From Desulfobacteraceae bacterium (GTDB lineage Bacteria > Desulfobacterota > Desulfobacteria > Desulfobacterales > Desulfobacteraceae), in contig JAAEMK010000464.1 in assembly GCA_024225635.1 (NCBI GenBank), positions 1 through 64,000 of the forward strand: a stretch of DNA of 64,000 nucleotides. Direction: 5' to 3'. A program made the translations under genes and the position numbers. Positions 27,599 through 36,249 of this stretch are shown piece by piece. Each line of letters opens with the position of its first letter. The first letter of the stretch is position 1. The notes beneath the pieces are model-generated. The model was not told the DNA's origin and ran no database searches. It was given only the letters and a program-made list of their open reading frames with translations.

Positions 27599-30190
27599 AT
27601 GGAGGAGCGCTACAACCCAGAAAAAGTTGAGCCGGTCTGGCAGGAATACTGGAATCAACACCAGACATTCAAGACGGTGGAGGACAGGTCTAAAGAGAAA
27701 TATTATTTGCTGGAGATGTTTCCCTATCCCTCGGGCAAGATCCATATGGGCCATGTCAGAAACTATACCATTGGTGATGTCGTTGCCCGCTACAAACGTA
27801 TGAAGGGATTCAACGTGCTCCATCCCATGGGGTGGGACGCCTTTGGCATGCCGGCCGAGAATGCGGCCATCGACAATAATACCCATCCCGCGGCCTGGAC
27901 CTATGAAAACATCAGCACCATGCGGGCCCAGCTCAAAAAAATGGGATTCTCCTACGACTGGGACCGGGAGATAGCGACATGCCGGCCGGAATACTACAGG
28001 TGGGAGCAGTGGCTGTTCCTGAAGATGCTCGAGAAGGACATGGTCTACCGCAAGGAGTCCTATGTGAACTGGTGCGAGACCTGCCAGACCGTCCTTGCCA
28101 ACGAGCAGGTGGAGCAGGATTCCTGCTGGCGGTGCGGTAAGCCTGTTCAGCAGAAAAAGTTGTGGCAGTGGTTCTTCAGGATTACTGATTTTGCCGAGGA
28201 CCTTCTCGTCCACTGCGATAAGCTGCCCGGATGGCCGGACAAGGTGACCCGGATGCAGCGGAACTGGATCGGCAAGAGCCACGGTTCCGAGATCAAGTTC
28301 CGTGTCCAGGGAAGGGATGAGGAGATAGCGGTCTTTACCACCCGGCCCGACACCCTGTTCGGCTCGACCTTCATGTGCCTTGCCCCTGAGCATCCCCTTG
28401 TGGAAACCCTATCCAAGGGGACCGACCAGGAGGAGGCGGTTGCGGGCTTTGTCCAGAGAATCCTGAACCAGGAACGCTCTACAAGCGCCCTTGAGAAGTG
28501 TGAGAAGGAAGGGACCTTTACCGGCGCCTGGTGCATCAATCCGGCATCGGGGCAAAAAATGCCTGTCTACACGGCCAACTTCGCCCTGATGGAGTATGGA
28601 ACCGGTGCCGTGATGTCGGTTCCGGCCCATGACCAGCGTGATTTCGATTTTGCCAAAAAGTACGGCCTTGATATCAAGGTGGTGATCCAGCCCAAGGGGG
28701 AAGCCCTCGATCCCGCGACCATGGAAGAGGCCTTTACCGGCCAGGGCGTTCTGGTGGATTCCGGTGAATTCAGCGGCACCGGCAATGTCGAGGCCATGGA
28801 GGCGATCACCGCCTGGCTTGAAAAACAGGGTATGGGGAAAACCACTGTCAGTTTCCGTCTCCGGGACTGGGGTATCTCACGCCAGCGCTACTGGGGAACG
28901 CCCATTCCGGTTGTCCACTGTCCCGACTGCGGCATTGTGCCCGTTGCGGAAACCCAGCTTCCGGTGACCCTGCCCGAGGATGCGGATCTCCTTGAAAACG
29001 GCGGTTCTCCGCTTCCGGGCCTCGAGGAGTTTACCCGGGCAACCTGTCCTTCCTGCGGAAGGGAGGATGCACGGCGGGAGACCGATACCATGGACACCTT
29101 TGTGGAGTCTTCCTGGTATTTTGCACGGTACTGCAGCCCCAGGTGCGATACGGCCATGTTCGACCCTGAAGCCGTCTCCTACTGGATGCCCGTGGATCAG
29201 TATATCGGCGGGGTTGAGCACGCCATTCTCCATCTGCTTTATTCCCGGTATTTCATGCGGGTTCTCAACACCCTTGGGCTCATCGATTTCAAGGAGCCCT
29301 TTGAGCGGCTTCTCACCCAGGGTATGGTCTGCAAGGAAACCATGACATGCCCCAAGGACGGATTCATCTTTCCCGAGGATGCGGAGGAGACGGACGGTGG
29401 GGTTGTCTGCAAGCACTGCAACAGTGATGTTGAGGTGGGCCGGGTCATCAAGATGTCCAAATCAAAGAAGAACGTCATCGATCCCAACCAGCTGCTTTCC
29501 TGTTACGGTGCCGACATAACAAGGCTCTTCTGTCTGTTCGCCGCTCCGCCTGAAAGGGATCTTGAGTGGAACGACGACGGGGTCGAGGGTTGCCATCGTT
29601 TCATAAACCGGGTGTGGCGGCTTGTGGGCCGTACCATGGAGGGTGCCGAAGGCCTCTCTCCCTATACCGGTCCTGTCGCTGATCTTGAAGGTGAAGCCAA
29701 GAAGCTGTATATCAAGGCTAACCAGACCATTAAGAAAGTGACCGACGACATCGAGGAGAGCTTCCATTTCAACACGGCGATCTCCGCTGTCATGGAGCTT
29801 GTCAACGCCATGTATGCCGTCGATATTGCCTCCGGCGATCCCCGGATGAAAGAGGTCTCCCTCTTCTGTTCCAGGAATGTCGTGCTGCTGCTGTCTCCCA
29901 TCGTTCCCCATTTTGCCGAAGAGCTGTGGGCGGTCATGGGCAACGAGCCGAGCATTGTTGACCAGTCCTGGCCTGAATACCGGGAAGACGCCCTTGTCAC
30001 CGACGAGGTGCTCATCGTGGTTCAGGTCAACGGCAAGCTGCGGGCCAAGTTCACCGTTGACGCCTCTGCCGACGATGATCTCATCCGGGAGAAAGCCCTC
30101 GGGGATGAACAGGTTCAGAAGCACATCGACGGCAAGCCGATCAAAAAAGTGATCGTGGTTAAGAAAAAACTCGTCAACATAGTGATCTAA
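27599..30190 (+). CDS. leuS: Leucyl-tRNA synthetase
   Basis: The 863-residue class I synthetase has the HIGH-type motif [15 protein letters not shown] (about residues 42-56), a CP1 editing domain ([13 protein letters not shown] and the [20 protein letters not shown] stretch), the KMSKS motif ([11 protein letters not shown]), and a C-terminal anticodon domain. Two zinc-type Cys clusters (CETCQTVL with [13 protein letters not shown]) are present. GGAGGTAA precedes the ATG. lptE follows immediately, so the two are probably co-transcribed. Confidence 0.98.
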   Translation: MEERYNPEKVEPVWQEYWNQHQTFKTVEDRSKEKYYLLEMFPYPSGKIHMGHVRNYTIGDVVARYKRMKGFNVLHPMGWDAFGMPAENAAIDNNTHPAAWTYENISTMRAQLKKMGFSYDWDREIATCRPEYYRWEQWLFLKMLEKDMVYRKESYVNWCETCQTVLANEQVEQDSCWRCGKPVQQKKLWQWFFRITDFAEDLLVHCDKLPGWPDKVTRMQRNWIGKSHGSEIKFRVQGRDEEIAVFTTRPDTLFGSTFMCLAPEHPLVETLSKGTDQEEAVAGFVQRILNQERSTSALEKCEKEGTFTGAWCINPASGQKMPVYTANFALMEYGTGAVMSVPAHDQRDFDFAKKYGLDIKVVIQPKGEALDPATMEEAFTGQGVLVDSGEFSGTGNVEAMEAITAWLEKQGMGKTTVSFRLRDWGISRQRYWGTPIPVVHCPDCGIVPVAETQLPVTLPEDADLLENGGSPLPGLEEFTRATCPSCGREDARRETDTMDTFVESSWYFARYCSPRCDTAMFDPEAVSYWMPVDQYIGGVEHAILHLLYSRYFMRVLNTLGLIDFKEPFERLLTQGMVCKETMTCPKDGFIFPEDAEETDGGVVCKHCNSDVEVGRVIKMSKSKKNVIDPNQLLSCYGADITRLFCLFAAPPERDLEWNDDGVEGCHRFINRVWRLVGRTMEGAEGLSPYTGPVADLEGEAKKLYIKANQTIKKVTDDIEESFHFNTAISAVMELVNAMYAVDIASGDPRMKEVSLFCSRNVVLLLSPIVPHFAEELWAVMGNEPSIVDQSWPEYREDALVTDEVLIVVQVNGKLRAKFTVDASADDDLIREKALGDEQVQKHIDGKPIKKVIVVKKKLVNIVI

Positions 30191-30191
30191 A

Positions 30192-30704
30192 ATGATGAAA
30201 AAACGGTTGGTCTACATCGTTGTTGTTCTGTCTATCGTTGTTGCCGGCTGCGGATACAGGCTCTCCGGCGGAGGGCCTCTTCCGGGCAATGTGACCCGGG
30301 TATCGGTCGCGATGTTTGAGAACCGCAGTTTTGAAACCGGGGCTGAAGCGGTGTTTACCTCCGCCCTTATGACCGAACTGGTCCGGAGCAGCGATGCCGT
30401 GGTGGTGGACAGGGATGAGGCGGAAGCCGTTATCCTGGGAACCATCAAGTCCATCACCCTCGGAGGGTTGACCAGAACCGCGGATGATGCCGTTGTGGAG
30501 CGGCGGGTGAGTGCGGTGCTCGATCTTGACGTGGTGGGTAAAGACGGTGAGACGATCTGGTCCGTGCGGAATTTTTCCGAAAGCGAGGTCTACACCGTTT
30601 CCAATGCGAATGTTTCGGATGAGGCTGCCAAACGTGAAGCCGTACGGGAGATTGCCGACAGGGTGTCCGAGCGGATCATCAGCAAGATGCGGGATAACTT
30701 TTAG
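30192..30704 (+). CDS. lptE: LPS assembly lipoprotein LptE
   Basis: The 170-residue lipoprotein has a signal with lipobox VAGCGYRL (Cys at about 20) and then the LptE fold (NVTRVSVAMFENRSFETGAE), recognised by its length, position after leuS and the CGYxL start. LptE plugs LptD in the outer membrane for LPS export. The leuS-lptE pair is conserved in many Gram-negative bacteria. Confidence 0.88.
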   Translation: MMKKRLVYIVVVLSIVVAGCGYRLSGGGPLPGNVTRVSVAMFENRSFETGAEAVFTSALMTELVRSSDAVVVDRDEAEAVILGTIKSITLGGLTRTADDAVVERRVSAVLDLDVVGKDGETIWSVRNFSESEVYTVSNANVSDEAAKREAVREIADRVSERIISKMRDNF

Positions 30705-30730
30705 GAAAGTCTGAATACAGGAAATACAGG

Positions 30731-30767
30731 ACAGGGTTGCCAAGGATAGTTCCTTGGCGAACCCTGT
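30731..30767. terminator. Bidirectional hairpin between lptE and rpsT
   Basis: A 16-bp stem with one bulged G and a TAGT loop (30747-30750) lies between the convergent lptE and rpsT genes. T-runs on both sides are poor, but position and strength suggest a shared terminator. Confidence 0.6.
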
Positions 30768-30825
30768 TCTGAAATCCTGGAAGAGCGGCAGGTGTAACCT
30801 GACTCTCTATCTTAGATTGGTGCGC

Positions 30826-31077
30826 TTAACCGATGCTTTTGGTCAGTCTTGAAACCTTACGTGCTGCGGTGTTCTGGTGGATCACACCTTTTTTTGCTGC
30901 CTTTGCTATGATGGATTTTGCACTGTTGAGAAGTTCGGCAGTGTTGTCTGCGCCATTCTCTATTGCAATTCTCACTTTTTTCACAGCAGTGTTCATTGAA
31001 GATCGTGTTGATTTGTTCCTAATGCGTCTGACCTCATTCTGTTTTGCACGTTTTGCAGCTGATTTGTGGTTAGCCAA
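30826..31077 (-). CDS. rpsT: 30S ribosomal protein S20, TTG start
   Basis: The 83-residue Lys/Arg/Ala-rich helical protein begins ANHKSAAKRAKQNEVRR after the start and has the S20 C-terminal KGVIHQNTAARKVSRLTK. It binds 16S rRNA early in 30S assembly. The start codon is TTG (complement at 31077-31075), 10 bases after AAGGAG, and no ATG fits. E. coli rpsT also starts with UUG, used in its translational autoregulation. A plausible promoter lies upstream. Confidence 0.95.
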   Translation of the reverse strand: MANHKSAAKRAKQNEVRRIRNKSTRSSMNTAVKKVRIAIENGADNTAELLNSAKSIIAKAAKKGVIHQNTAARKVSRLTKSIG

Positions 31078-31141
31078 CTTTGTTATGCTCCTTATTTTGT
31101 ATTTATTGTGTGTCGGATAAAAATCGTATAATTAAACTACT

Positions 31142-31171
31142 ATATTAGTTTAAATTTATGGTTTTTGTCAA
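31142..31171 (-). promoter_or_regulatory. Promoter of rpsT
   Basis: On the minus strand TTGACA (31171-31166) and TAATAT (31147-31142) are separated by 18 bp. The stretch lies in the divergent gap between rpsT and murJ, 65 bp upstream of the rpsT start. Confidence 0.65.
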
Positions 31172-31180
31172 GGGAAAAAA

Positions 31181-32746
31181 ATGATCAAGAGGATGTCAAA
31201 ACCTTCGTCAAAACTGGTAAAATCAGCCGGGTCCGTGGGGGCTTTTACCCTTGTGAGCCGTATTCTGGGGGTTGTGCGGGATGCTGTGATCGCATTGCTT
31301 CTAGGCGCCTCCCCCGCAAGCGACGCCTTTTTTGTTGCTTTCAGGATTCCCAATCTTTTGAGAAAGTTCTTCTCCGACGGGATGCTGACCCTCTCGTTTG
31401 TCCCGGTTTTCAGCGGATACCTGACCCAAGGGGGCAGGAGCCGGGCCTTTGACATGGCCCGCTCCTGTTTTTTGCTGCTTTCCGTTACAGGGGTGGCCGT
31501 TGTGATTGCCGGCATTGCCTTTGCTCCCCTGGTCGTCGGAATGGTTGCCCCGGGGTTTGCCCCGGATTCATACACCTTTTCGTTGACGGTCCTGTTGACA
31601 CGGATCATGATGCCCTATATCGCCTGTGTCTGCCTCATGGCCGTGGCCATGGGGGTGCTCAACAGCCTGGGGCATTTTGCTGCCCCGGCGGCGGCTCCCA
31701 TTGTGCTGAACCTTGTCATTCTCCTTGGGGCTTATGTCCTTTCTCCCCTGGTGGGGTCCCCGGCTTTGGCCCTTGCCCTGGGGGTGGTCCTGGGCGGGAT
31801 GGCCCAGCTTGCGCTCCAGGTTCCCTTTCTGTTGAAACAGGGGCTCAGTTTTTTTAAAAAAACCGAGCTGCTGCATCCCGGGACCCTTGAGGCGGGGAGG
31901 CGGATGCTGCCTTCCCTGGTGGGGGCGGCCGGATTTCAGATCAACATTTTTGTCGCCACTGTCATTGCGTCAACCCTTTCCGCCGGAAGCATCTCCTACC
32001 TTTACTATGCCGAACGCCTGGTTCAGTTTCCCATGGCCCTGTTTGCCGTTTCCGTGTCAACGGTTCTGCTTCCCGAACTCTCCAGGAAAAAGGGCGCCAA
32101 CGATTCCCTTGCCGCCTCGGAGGCCTTTGCCAGGGCCCTTGGGGGTGTGTTTTTTATTACCATTCCGGCCATGGTGGGGCTTGTGGCCCTGAGGGAGCCG
32201 GTGGTTTCGCTTCTCTTCCGGCAGGGGGCCTTTGACCTTTCCTGCGTCCGGGAGACCGCCTTGGCCCTTCTCTGTTTTTGCCTGGGGCTGTGGGCTTTTT
32301 CCGGCACCCGTCTTCTGGTGACCCTGTTCCATGGCGCAGGGGATGTGGCAACGCCCTTCCGGGCCGGTATGGCAGCCATTGGATTTAACCTTGTTGCCGG
32401 ATATCTTCTTGGGCATGGCCTGGGCCACTGGGGGCTTGCCCTCTCCATTTCGGCGGCAGGGGCAATCAATTTTTTCATTCTTCTGGCCGGGGCGCCGGCC
32501 CATGTCGATTCCTTACTGGTTAAGAATATTGCGATCCTGGCTTGCAGATCGTTTTTTGTTTCTGTTATAATGTACATTCCTGTGTCCTACGGGGCTTCCC
32601 TGATCACACTCGAATTTTCCAAGGCGGAGATGCTGGCCGTGGTGGCCGGATCCGTCATCGTTGGGATCGTGGTTTACGTTGGAACGTTCATGGCGGTCTG
32701 GGGAACAGGATTCGAGCTGGTGCGAGACACGAATAAGCGGAGGTGA
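31181..32746 (+). CDS. murJ: Lipid II flippase MurJ
   Basis: The 521-residue protein has about 14 membrane helices and begins with the MurJ/MviN signature (TLVSRILGVVRDAVIA, then SDAFFVAFRIPNLLRKFF), including the conserved Arg and Asp residues of the central cavity. It flips lipid II across the inner membrane for peptidoglycan synthesis. The start is ATG 31181 with AAGGGA upstream. ftsB follows with the stop overlapping its start. Confidence 0.95.
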   Translation: MIKRMSKPSSKLVKSAGSVGAFTLVSRILGVVRDAVIALLLGASPASDAFFVAFRIPNLLRKFFSDGMLTLSFVPVFSGYLTQGGRSRAFDMARSCFLLLSVTGVAVVIAGIAFAPLVVGMVAPGFAPDSYTFSLTVLLTRIMMPYIACVCLMAVAMGVLNSLGHFAAPAAAPIVLNLVILLGAYVLSPLVGSPALALALGVVLGGMAQLALQVPFLLKQGLSFFKKTELLHPGTLEAGRRMLPSLVGAAGFQINIFVATVIASTLSAGSISYLYYAERLVQFPMALFAVSVSTVLLPELSRKKGANDSLAASEAFARALGGVFFITIPAMVGLVALREPVVSLLFRQGAFDLSCVRETALALLCFCLGLWAFSGTRLLVTLFHGAGDVATPFRAGMAAIGFNLVAGYLLGHGLGHWGLALSISAAGAINFFILLAGAPAHVDSLLVKNIAILACRSFFVSVIMYIPVSYGASLITLEFSKAEMLAVVAGSVIVGIVVYVGTFMAVWGTGFELVRDTNKRR

Positions 32747-33057
32747 TGTTGCAAAAAGAGCTGATTCAACGAATTTTGTTTATATCGGTCTTGGTAGTGA
32801 TGGGCGCTATTTTTTTTATGATCGTCTACAGCGAAAACGGCTTCAACGACTGGCGCGGCCTTTGCGGGGAAGTCCGGAGAATAGAAGCCGCCAACCTGGA
32901 GCTGGACCTGGCCAACCGGGAGCTTGCAAGAACCATCGAGCGGCTCAAGACCGATATGGGCTATATCGAGCATGTGGCCCGGCATGAGCTGGGGATGGCG
33001 GCTGACAATGAGATTGTGTTCAGATTCAAGGAAAAAAGCGGGAGTGAAACACTGTGA
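32746..33057 (+). CDS. ftsB: Septum formation initiator FtsB-like
   Basis: The small protein of about 103 residues has one membrane helix (about 10-27), a coiled coil (EVRRIEAANLELDLANRELARTIERLK) and the C-terminal FtsB/DivIC signature (YIEHVARHELGMAADNEIVFRF). It acts in the divisome with FtsL and FtsQ. GGAGG sits only 2 bases before ATG 32746, so GTG 32743 and TTG 32749 are both possible alternatives. Its ATG shares its A with the murJ stop codon. Confidence 0.85.
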   Translation: MLQKELIQRILFISVLVVMGAIFFMIVYSENGFNDWRGLCGEVRRIEAANLELDLANRELARTIERLKTDMGYIEHVARHELGMAADNEIVFRFKEKSGSETL

Positions 33058-33323
33058 CAAAGACTTCGATCCATACGGCCGAACTCGGCCGCCTCTATGA
33101 AGAGCAGGGGTATTATGAAAAGGCCGGGGAACATTTCGGGGCCGTACTTGCAAATGATCCGGACAACCCTCTTCTCAGGGAAGCCGTGGAGCGGGTGTCT
33201 GCCCGGACCAATGGGGCGGATGGCATGGCCGGGCTTACGGGGCTTGTTGAAAGATGGGTGTCGCTTCTCTTTCTGAAGCGGCGGGCGGCCCTTCTCAGGC
33301 ACGGAAAAAGGAGCGACGGGTAG
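33054..33323 (+). CDS. Small TPR-like protein
   Basis: The 89-residue protein starts at GTG overlapping the ftsB stop by 4 bp. Residues about 8-45 look like a TPR-type helix pair (LGRLYEEQGYYEKAGEHFG and ANDPDNPLLREAVERV). It has no signal peptide. Function is unknown. It is embedded in a tight run between ftsB and the rhodanese gene, directly abutting the latter. Confidence 0.65.
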   Translation: MTKTSIHTAELGRLYEEQGYYEKAGEHFGAVLANDPDNPLLREAVERVSARTNGADGMAGLTGLVERWVSLLFLKRRAALLRHGKRSDG

Positions 33324-33824
33324 ATGGTAAGCCGGGATGATCTGAAGGGTGTTTCTTTGCTTATTCTTGTTTCCGTTGTTTCAGCCTTTGCCTTTAACCA
33401 GTGGTCAAGCTCGGGTATAGCTCTGTTCGGCCAGTGGGACAAGGCCCGGGGGGTTGTGTCTCCCATGGGGAAAAACACGGTGGTGGACCAGGGCCGGGAG
33501 ATCAATGATCTTGATGCCATGATACAGCTTGTGGACCGGCAAGGATGCACGGTTGTCGATGTGCGGTCAAGGGAGATATTCGACCAGGGGCACCTGCCCG
33601 GGGCCATTTCTCTTCCCTTTGCCAGGTTTGATGAGGTCGTCGGGGAGTTTTTTGAGGCGCATCCCCCGGAATCCTGCGTGGTTCTCTATTGTGCCGGGCG
33701 GGAGTGCCTTGACAGTCACCGTTTTGCCGACCAGCTCGTGGAGTTCGGCTACGTGAATGTCAGGGTTTTTTCAGGCGGATTCAGCGATTGGAAAGCAGAG
33801 GGACTGAAGGTTGAAAAAGGATAG
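33324..33824 (+). CDS. Membrane-anchored rhodanese-domain protein
   Basis: Residues about 8-25 form an N-terminal helix. The rhodanese domain (about 60-165) has DVRSREIFDQGHLPGAI and a putative active Cys in YCAGREC (about residue 120). Rhodanese proteins transfer sulfane sulfur, and this one probably faces the periplasm. It overlaps the MauE-like gene by 14 bp, and such pairs are thought to act in sulfur or redox maturation. Confidence 0.82.
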   Translation: MVSRDDLKGVSLLILVSVVSAFAFNQWSSSGIALFGQWDKARGVVSPMGKNTVVDQGREINDLDAMIQLVDRQGCTVVDVRSREIFDQGHLPGAISLPFARFDEVVGEFFEAHPPESCVVLYCAGRECLDSHRFADQLVEFGYVNVRVFSGGFSDWKAEGLKVEKG

Positions 33825-34257
33825 AAAGCAATTGTTGGCAATGGTGTTGAGGATTATGCTGGGTATGACCTTTATCGTTGCTTCTGCCGGCAAGATCGGT
33901 GAACCTGGAAAATTTGCAACCATCATTTACGGGTATTATCTGTTTCCCGGCTGGATAATCAACTTTTCGGCGATTATTCTGCCCTTTGTCGAGCTTGTTG
34001 CGGGCGTGGCGCTTGTTGCGGGCGTTTATCCCAGGTCCGCCCTGATGATTCTCAACGGTCTGCTGCTTGCTTTTATTGTGGCTATTTCCATCAACCTTGT
34101 GCGGGGTCATCAATTTGACTGCGGCTGCTTTTCCCTGGCCGCGTCCGATTCCGTTGAATCGGCAGCCTGGCTGCTGGTCCGGGATCTCGGGCTCCTGGCC
34201 TGCGGCGCCTACCTCTGGTTTGCATCGTCCCCCAGGATGCCCCGGCGGCCTTTTTGA
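33811..34257 (+). CDS. MauE/DoxX-like membrane protein
   Basis: The protein of about 148 residues has four hydrophobic helices and the MauE/DoxX core (LRIMLGMTFIVASAGKIGEP near the start, and DCGCF in a loop, about residue 109). These proteins are linked to disulfide or electron handling. The TTG at 33811 is the only start that keeps the overlap with the rhodanese gene; ATG 33841 is an alternative with no clear ribosome binding site. Confidence 0.72.
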   Translation: MKKDRKQLLAMVLRIMLGMTFIVASAGKIGEPGKFATIIYGYYLFPGWIINFSAIILPFVELVAGVALVAGVYPRSALMILNGLLLAFIVAISINLVRGHQFDCGCFSLAASDSVESAAWLLVRDLGLLACGAYLWFASSPRMPRRPF

Positions 34258-34270
34258 AAAACGTTCTGAA

Positions 34271-35512
34271 TTATTGCCTGATCGCCCGGATTCGTTCCAG
34301 TACCGGCGGATGGGAGTAGTTGAGAAATACGTGGAAAGGATGGGGAAACAGGTTGGAAAGGTTGTGTACGGACAGTTTTTTCAGGGCGTTCACCATATCT
34401 TCTTTGTCCGGCGTCGTATCAACCGCAAACCTGTCGGCTTCATATTCATCCCGTCGTGACATGGCCTGGAGCGCCATTGAGGTAAGGAGATCCACGGGGG
34501 AGAATAGCATTCCAAAGAAGACCAGGCCCGCATAGACCGATTTTTGTTCCATGAAAAAGGCGTCAAACAGTCCCTGGTGGGAAATACACACGGAGATGAG
34601 AAAGAAGATGATCCCCATCTGGGCGATCCCCATGGCAAGCCGCCGGGTGATGTGCCGCCGTTTGAAATGGCCCATTTCATGGGCAAGGACGGCCACCAGC
34701 TCCCGGGTGGTGTGTTCGGCGATCAGGGTGTCAAAGAGGACGATACGCCGGTTTTTCCCGAATCCTGTGAAAAAAGCGTTGGATTTAGAGCTTCGCTTGG
34801 AGCCGTCCATGACAAAGATGTTCTCAAGGGAAAAGTCTATGGAATCGGCATACCGGGTGATGGCATCCCTGAGTTCCCCCGGTTCAAGGGGGGTGAACTT
34901 GTTGAAGATCGGCATGATCCAGGTGGGGACGATGTACTGGACCGCCAGGATGAACAGGGCGGAAACGCCCCAGCAGAGAAGCCAGGCGTTGGGACCTGAA
35001 TGCTCGAGGAACAGCAGAATCCCCCCGAGGAGCAGACCGCCCAGGACGGCCGCCACAAGGGTGGATTTGATAAGGTCCATCGCGAACAGGGCGGGGGTGG
35101 TCTTGTTGAACCCGAACCGCTCTTCTATCACAAATGTGGAGTAGACGGAAAAGGGCAGGGATGCTACGGCCTTGAGCAGCAGGAGAATACCAATGTAACA
35201 AAGGCCGGTTGCAACGGGGCCCAGATTCCAGGAGCGTACCAGGGTGTCCAGGACAACAAATCCTTTTCCGAACCAGAAAATAAGGATGACGGCCAGGTTG
35301 AAAAAGGAGGTGATGAAGCCGAACCGGGTGCAGGTCTTCAGATATTCCTGGGAGGTTTCGTACTTCTCTTTTTCATAGATGCCCTGGAACTCCGGCGGGA
35401 TATCGGGTTTCATGTTTCTAAGGTTCAACAAATCAGCCACACCGGTCATGGCAAAGTCCAGGACCAGTGTGGCCAGTATGATCAAAATAATTGCAGAACC
35501 AGAGATATTCAT
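34271..35512 (-). CDS. M48 zinc metalloprotease, CAAX protease 1 (Ste24)-like
   Basis: The product of about 413 residues has multiple membrane helices and the zinc site LAHEMGHFKRRH (HEXXH, about residue 277) plus a downstream EYEADRFAVD that supplies the third ligand. This is the Ste24/HtpX branch of membrane proteases, and length and topology fit Ste24. The start is ATG 35512; the upstream TTG is also in frame. It is convergent with the MauE-like gene. Confidence 0.85.
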   Translation of the reverse strand: MNISGSAIILIILATLVLDFAMTGVADLLNLRNMKPDIPPEFQGIYEKEKYETSQEYLKTCTRFGFITSFFNLAVILIFWFGKGFVVLDTLVRSWNLGPVATGLCYIGILLLLKAVASLPFSVYSTFVIEERFGFNKTTPALFAMDLIKSTLVAAVLGGLLLGGILLFLEHSGPNAWLLCWGVSALFILAVQYIVPTWIMPIFNKFTPLEPGELRDAITRYADSIDFSLENIFVMDGSKRSSKSNAFFTGFGKNRRIVLFDTLIAEHTTRELVAVLAHEMGHFKRRHITRRLAMGIAQMGIIFFLISVCISHQGLFDAFFMEQKSVYAGLVFFGMLFSPVDLLTSMALQAMSRRDEYEADRFAVDTTPDKEDMVNALKKLSVHNLSNLFPHPFHVFLNYSHPPVLERIRAIRQ

Positions 35513-35524
35513 CAAGATCGGTTT

Positions 35525-35809
35525 CTAATCGTTGTTAATCATGTTTCTGAGTTTTCCTGAGCACTTGAAGGTGACCACCCGCCGTGCCGGCAGGGTCATC
35601 TCCTTGCTTGTCGCAGGGTTTCTTCCTTTCCGGGCCTTTTTTTCGTTGACGCAGAATTTGCCGAAACCGCTGATCATGACATCTTCACCCTTTTCCAGGG
35701 TCTCTTTGATTATTTCCAGAAAATCTTCCATGATATCGTAGGAGGTGTTTCTGGAAACATCGAGGACTTTTTGAACTCTTTCTGTTATCTCTGTTTTTGT
35801 CAATGCCAT
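35525..35809 (-). CDS. ihfA: Integration host factor alpha subunit
   Basis: The 94-residue DNA-bending protein has the HU/IHF dimer core (ISGFGKFCVNEKKARKGRNP) and the alpha-type beta arm (TLPARRVVTFKCSGKLRNMI). It bends DNA at specific sites as a heterodimer with IhfB, which is not in the window. The start is ATG 35809; the longer upstream frame is not protein-like. Confidence 0.9.
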   Translation of the reverse strand: MALTKTEITERVQKVLDVSRNTSYDIMEDFLEIIKETLEKGEDVMISGFGKFCVNEKKARKGRNPATSKEMTLPARRVVTFKCSGKLRNMINND

Positions 35810-35929
35810 ATTCGTGTTCTCCTGATAGGCTTGTTGGTATCTAAAAAAAATGAAGCAAAGATACTTTAGAAACCGACCATTTGTCAAGCAAATTGAATGG
35901 GTTTTACAGATCCGTCTCATACCTGTTTC

Positions 35930-36082
35930 TCATGGCATGAACATGGGTGGTCCATCCCTTTTAAATCTTTCCGGGTTCTTTTCCGGTTTTTGGATCATGG
36001 CAAGGCTCATTTCCATCTGTTTTTCGGTGCTGCTGTCCTTGGAGTAGAGCTTGCGCACGTATTTGGAAAAATCCCGGATCAT
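35930..36082 (-). CDS. Candidate 50-residue small protein
   Basis: A short minus-strand frame starts at ATG 36082 and gives a hydrophilic protein (MIRDFSKYVRKLYSKDSS near the start, KNPERFKRDGPPMF near the end). A second short frame, MRFLNPKEESFDHLDQD, starts upstream with a good GGAGG and stops 4 bases before this ATG, so translation could be coupled or a frameshift could join the two. No family is recognised. The rest of the gap (35810-36249) shows only AT-rich sequence. Confidence 0.35.
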   Translation of the reverse strand: MIRDFSKYVRKLYSKDSSTEKQMEMSLAMIQKPEKNPERFKRDGPPMFMP

Positions 36083-36249
36083 GAAATCAATCTTGATCAA
36101 GATGGTCAAAGCTTTCTTCTTTGGGGTTGAGAAATCTCATTATGCCTCCGTTCAAAAAATAAAGTTAACAAGAAAAAAACATTGTTTAATCAGCTATAAT
36201 CACCATTCTATTCTTAGGGGGGATTGTCAAGCTTTTTTGTGGCGGGAAT

